A DNA stretch of 24,073 nucleotides from Microcaldota archaeon (lineage in GTDB: Archaea > Micrarchaeota > Micrarchaeia > Norongarragalinales > WALN01). The stretch is taken from the NCBI GenBank assembly GCA_015522865.1, contig WALN01000056.1, positions 1 to 24,073 of the forward strand, given 5' to 3'. The number at the start of each line of letters is the position of its first letter. Position 1 is the first letter of the stretch. Of the stretch, positions 21,444 to 24,073 are shown piece by piece. Under the pieces are notes generated by a model. It had not been told where the DNA came from and did not search any database. It saw only the letters and a program-made list of their open reading frames with translations. A program made the position numbers and the translations under genes.

Positions 21444-22597
21444 TTTCTCACCTCATTGTAAATTCCTATTGTCTTCTCCGCGACTTTGTCCCAGGTAATA
21501 TTTTCAACATTTTGATATGCGTTCTTGCTCATCTCTTTTCTGAGCGCTCCATACTCCACAACCGCGAGTATTTTATTAGCCATCTCATTTGTGTCCCAAA
21601 AATCAACTCTTAAACAGTGCGTAGCTATTTCGGGCGCGCCCGCTGTTTTTGATGTTATAACCGGAGTGCCTGCTATCATTGCTTCCAGGACGGTGATTCC
21701 AAAAGGCTCTCTTACTGACGGTAGCACATAAACATCAGCAACAGAATAAAGCTGAGATAGTTTTTCCTGCGGAAGCACACCTAAAAATCTCACATTATTT
21801 TGTATGCCCAAATCTATAGAGAGATTTATCAACTGTGGGAGCATGCTCCCCTCCCCGCTTATAACAAATAATATATCCTTCCTTTTTTCAATCACTTTTT
21901 TCGCAGCTCTTAAAAAGAAGTCGGGGCCTTTTTGAATTTCCAGCCTGCCAACAAATAAAACTATTTTTTTATTGTCCCATCCAAACTGCTCTTTGGTTGC
22001 TTTGTACTTAAAATTATTTTTGCTAACTGCATTTGGAATAACCGCGATTTTTTTTCCATCAATTGAATACTTTTCCATAATTGTCTTTTTAACAAAATTG
22101 CTCACTGCAATTATTCTTTTACTTTGATCAAACACTGCTTTCTCTATTCCCCATATCCAAGAGGATGGATTTAAATTTGCGGACCTGTCAAATTCGGTGC
22201 TGTGGGTTGTTACAACAAGCGGTAAAGATGTGAGATATTTTGCTCTCATCCCGGCCCTTGCAGTTATCCAGTCGTGGCAGTGGATGAGTGAATAGTTTTC
22301 TTTTTTATTCATTTCTTCCAAAACAAGAGCGGCATTTTCGTTGTATTCCTCAATAGCATCAAATATGTTTCTACTTTTTTTCCTCTTATAAACTGCGCCC
22401 TTCATTTTAAGCACAACTTCTGGGCTTACCGCTACTATTCTCATCCATGGCGCGTCTATTTTGTACTTAGTTTTTGGCATAAAGAAGTCTATTTTTACTC
22501 CCTTCTTTGCAAGCGCTCTTGTAAGTTCATAGCAATGAGTACCCAGGCCTCCAATTTTAAAAGGCGGGAATTCCCACCCAATCATTGCGATTTTCAA
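21440..22597 (-). CDS. GT4-family glycogen synthase-like glycosyltransferase, 385 aa
   Basis: A GT-B glycosyltransferase with KIGGLG (14-19), HCHDW, VTTHSTEFDRS, FVGRLEIQKGPDFFL and the catalytic E-x7-E in REPFGITVLE, all typical of archaeal glycogen synthases of the GT4/GT5 group. The start is TTG at 22597, needed for the conserved MKIAMIGWEFPP; the first ATG in frame (M5) would truncate the first beta strand. It is the first gene of a five-gene operon running to 16568 with 1-4 nt junctions throughout. The start is preceded by a 16-bp palindrome and A/T boxes. Confidence 0.85.
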   Translation of the reverse strand: MKIAMIGWEFPPFKIGGLGTHCYELTRALAKKGVKIDFFMPKTKYKIDAPWMRIVAVSPEVVLKMKGAVYKRKKSRNIFDAIEEYNENAALVLEEMNKKENYSLIHCHDWITARAGMRAKYLTSLPLVVTTHSTEFDRSANLNPSSWIWGIEKAVFDQSKRIIAVSNFVKKTIMEKYSIDGKKIAVIPNAVSKNNFKYKATKEQFGWDNKKIVLFVGRLEIQKGPDFFLRAAKKVIEKRKDILFVISGEGSMLPQLINLSIDLGIQNNVRFLGVLPQEKLSQLYSVADVYVLPSVREPFGITVLEAMIAGTPVITSKTAGAPEIATHCLRVDFWDTNEMANKILAVVEYGALRKEMSKNAYQNVENITWDKVAEKTIGIYNEVRK

Positions 22598-22617
22598 CTA
22601 TAAACGCCTCTTTTTGC

Positions 22618-22633
22618 AATTATACGTATAATT
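22618..22633. promoter_or_regulatory. 16-bp perfect palindrome upstream of the glycan operon
   Basis: AATTATACGTATAATT is centred about 28 nt before the TTG start, exactly where the TATA box should lie, so it could be both box A and an operator. Two more inverted repeats follow upstream: TATTTA-AC-TAAATA (22640-22653) and AATAC-A-GTATT (22650-22660). All are within the 100-nt gap after the RfcS gene. Confidence 0.5.
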
Positions 22634-22697
22634 TCCCCCTATTTAACTAAATACAGTATTACCATAAATACTTTTCTATTTAAAGGGAAAATAACCA

Positions 22698-23648
22698 CTA
22701 TTTAGTTGCAAAGGAGGCGATAAGCGACTCGAGCTGAATTCTCTCATTACTGCCCTGAACCAGCCTGAATTCAACTTCCCCGACTTTTTCAAGCAGTAGC
22801 ATTTTTTCTCTGTCCTTTATTTTAGAATTCAGAATTTCCTTAAATATCTGCTTGATGATATCAATTCCGCTCATACTATAGTCTATCATAAGCGTATCCA
22901 AAATTTTTCTCGCATCCACAAATTTTCCCTTCGTTGACAATTCTATCAGCTCCTGAATTAATTTTGGAGTTGCCTGAGATGCAATTTTATAAATATCCTT
23001 CTTAGTTATTTTCCTATTCAAAATCGCAGCCCCCTGCAGTATGTTCAGCGCTTTCCTCGCATCTCCTTCTGCGATATACACTATTACTTCTTCAGCCCCT
23101 TTATCAACATCTAGTTTTTCTTTTTCAGCAACTTCTACAATAATTCTTTTTATATCCTTTTCAGCCAAAGGAGAAAATTTAAAGATTCCGCACCTGCTTT
23201 GAATTGGCTCTATAATTTTGCTCGAGTAGTTGCAGCTCAAAATGAATCTGCAAATTGAGGAAAATTTTTCCATAGTTCTTCTCAAAGCCTGCTGCGCTTC
23301 TGGCGTGAGCGAGTCAGCTTCATCCAAGAAAATAATTTTGAACGGAACATTTTCGAGCGGGACAGTTCTGGCAAAGTCTTTTATTTTGCCTCTTACAACG
23401 TCTATACCTCTTTCATCACTTGCATTCAATTCCAAAAAAGATTCTCTTAAATTTTCGCCGAATAATTCTCTTGCAAGAGCAAGTGCGCATGTGGTTTTTC
23501 CAACTCCCGCTTTTCCGGAAAAAAGTAAATGCGGCATGTTCTTTGACTTTGCATACGCTTCGAGGCTTTTTACAATAACCTCTTGTCCAACTACCTCCAA
23601 TAATTTTTTAGGTCTGTATTTTTCAGTCCATGGAATATACTCCTTCAT
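22698..23648 (-). CDS. rfcS: Replication factor C small subunit
   Basis: AAA+ subunit of the clamp loader that places PCNA on DNA. It has the RFC box WTEKYRPKKL (7-16), Walker A GKAGVGKTT (45-53), Walker B DEAD (109-112) and the SRC sensor motif (151-153) carrying the arginine finger. At 316 aa it matches RfcS, and no intein is present although this family often has them. The TATA box AATTTAAAA (23670-23678) is about 27 nt upstream, so it is leaderless. The large subunit is not in the window. Confidence 0.95.
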   Translation of the reverse strand: MKEYIPWTEKYRPKKLLEVVGQEVIVKSLEAYAKSKNMPHLLFSGKAGVGKTTCALALARELFGENLRESFLELNASDERGIDVVRGKIKDFARTVPLENVPFKIIFLDEADSLTPEAQQALRRTMEKFSSICRFILSCNYSSKIIEPIQSRCGIFKFSPLAEKDIKRIIVEVAEKEKLDVDKGAEEVIVYIAEGDARKALNILQGAAILNRKITKKDIYKIASQATPKLIQELIELSTKGKFVDARKILDTLMIDYSMSGIDIIKQIFKEILNSKIKDREKMLLLEKVGEVEFRLVQGSNERIQLESLIASFATK

Positions 23649-23727
23649 AGCTTCATTACTTTATCAACTTTTTTAAATTGTTGCCGTTGTTTCTATAACT
23701 TTTTAAATCTCGCTCCCATATTTCAAT

Positions 23728-24051
23728 ATGGCAATAATTGTTACGACAACAGAAGGTGTTGAAGGAAAAAGAATAAAGAAATATATGGGGATTGTTTGGG
23801 CGTCTTCTTCACGTTCCAAATCAATTTTGCACGATATTGCTGCGATGCTCAAATCTTTGTGGGGCGGAGAGATCAGGCCATACAAAAGTATGATGAACGA
23901 AGCGAGGAGGGACGTTCTAAAACAGCTTGCTAAAAATGCTGAGAAGATGGGAGCAGACGCGGTTGTTGGCGTAGAGGTAGGCTCAACTCAGATTATGCCA
24001 TCCACTGTAGATATTTTTGCATACGGGACTGCAGTAAAGCTTGGAAAATGA
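23728..24051 (+). CDS. UPF0145/YbjQ family protein, 107 aa
   Basis: A small soluble protein of the YbjQ (UPF0145) family, thought to form a pentameric ring; its function is not established. The family pattern is clear: ITTTEGVEGKRI-type start (IIVTTTEGVEGK, 3-14), MMNEARRDVLKQLAKNAEKMGADAVVGV (about 55-82) and a C-terminal VDIFAYGTAVKL. Length is typical (about 105). The TATA box TTTTTAAAT (23700-23708) is about 24 nt before the ATG, predicting a leaderless mRNA. It is divergent from rfcS. Confidence 0.9.
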   Translation: MAIIVTTTEGVEGKRIKKYMGIVWASSSRSKSILHDIAAMLKSLWGGEIRPYKSMMNEARRDVLKQLAKNAEKMGADAVVGVEVGSTQIMPSTVDIFAYGTAVKLGK

Positions 24052-24073
24052 GCTGTATTTTTCGTATTGTTTA

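Overview
This AT-rich window looks like part of a chromosome from an uncultivated archaeon. The marker genes are archaeal: translation initiation factor aIF2 gamma, ABCE1/RLI, aPelota, replication factor C small subunit, AdkA-type adenylate kinase, SecF and SecD, and an EppA-like prepilin peptidase with class III (QxSxE) pilins. Most genes have an archaeal TATA box centred about 24-28 nt before the start codon, implying leaderless transcripts, while genes inside operons have GGTGA-type ribosome binding sites. The very short intergenic gaps, 1-4 nt overlaps and small pilins would fit a DPANN-type or deep euryarchaeal lineage, but the lineage cannot be fixed from this window alone.

Layout. 1-3.3 kb: an unrecognised conserved-looking protein, then secF-secD on the minus strand. 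3.4-5.7 kb: an O-antigen-ligase/polymerase-like membrane protein and aIF2 gamma on the plus strand. 5.7-6.8 kb: adenylate kinase and a pilin with a carbohydrate-binding-like domain (minus). 6.9-7.1 kb: a tRNA-Lys(UUU) whose T loop is interrupted by 173 nt of repeat- and hairpin-rich sequence. 7.2-13.6 kb: a plus-strand surface-structure region with a 33-residue mini-pilin, two more tiny pilins, the prepilin peptidase, two medium pilins, a membrane-anchored OB-fold protein, an archaeal TctA-family membrane protein, four further pilin-like genes in an overlapping series, and a membrane-anchored glycoprotein-like protein. 13.6-16.6 kb: ABCE1 with a small membrane protein (minus), head to head with pelota (plus). 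16.6-22.6 kb: a tightly overlapping minus-strand polysaccharide operon (GT4 glycogen synthase-like, GH57 amylase-like, second glycogen synthase-like enzyme, DUF2582 winged-helix protein, glycogen debranching/glucoamylase-like enzyme). 22.7-24 kb: RfcS (minus) and a UPF0145/YbjQ protein (plus).

How the parts work together. SecDF and EppA would export and process the class III prepilins, whose mature domains carry many N-glycosylation sequons. The Wzy/WaaL-like protein might act on surface glycans. The usual pilus ATPase and platform protein are not in the window. ABCE1 and pelota are known partners in ribosome rescue and recycling. The polysaccharide operon can both build and degrade an alpha-glucan store and resembles the amylase/glucoamylase/glycogen synthase neighbourhood of Methanocaldococcus.

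Most unusual points: the T-loop insertion in tRNA-Lys, the mini-pilin, the TctA/OB-fold pair inside the pilin locus, the lectin-like pilin, and a winged-helix gene within the glycogen operon whose ribosome binding site contains the upstream stop codon.
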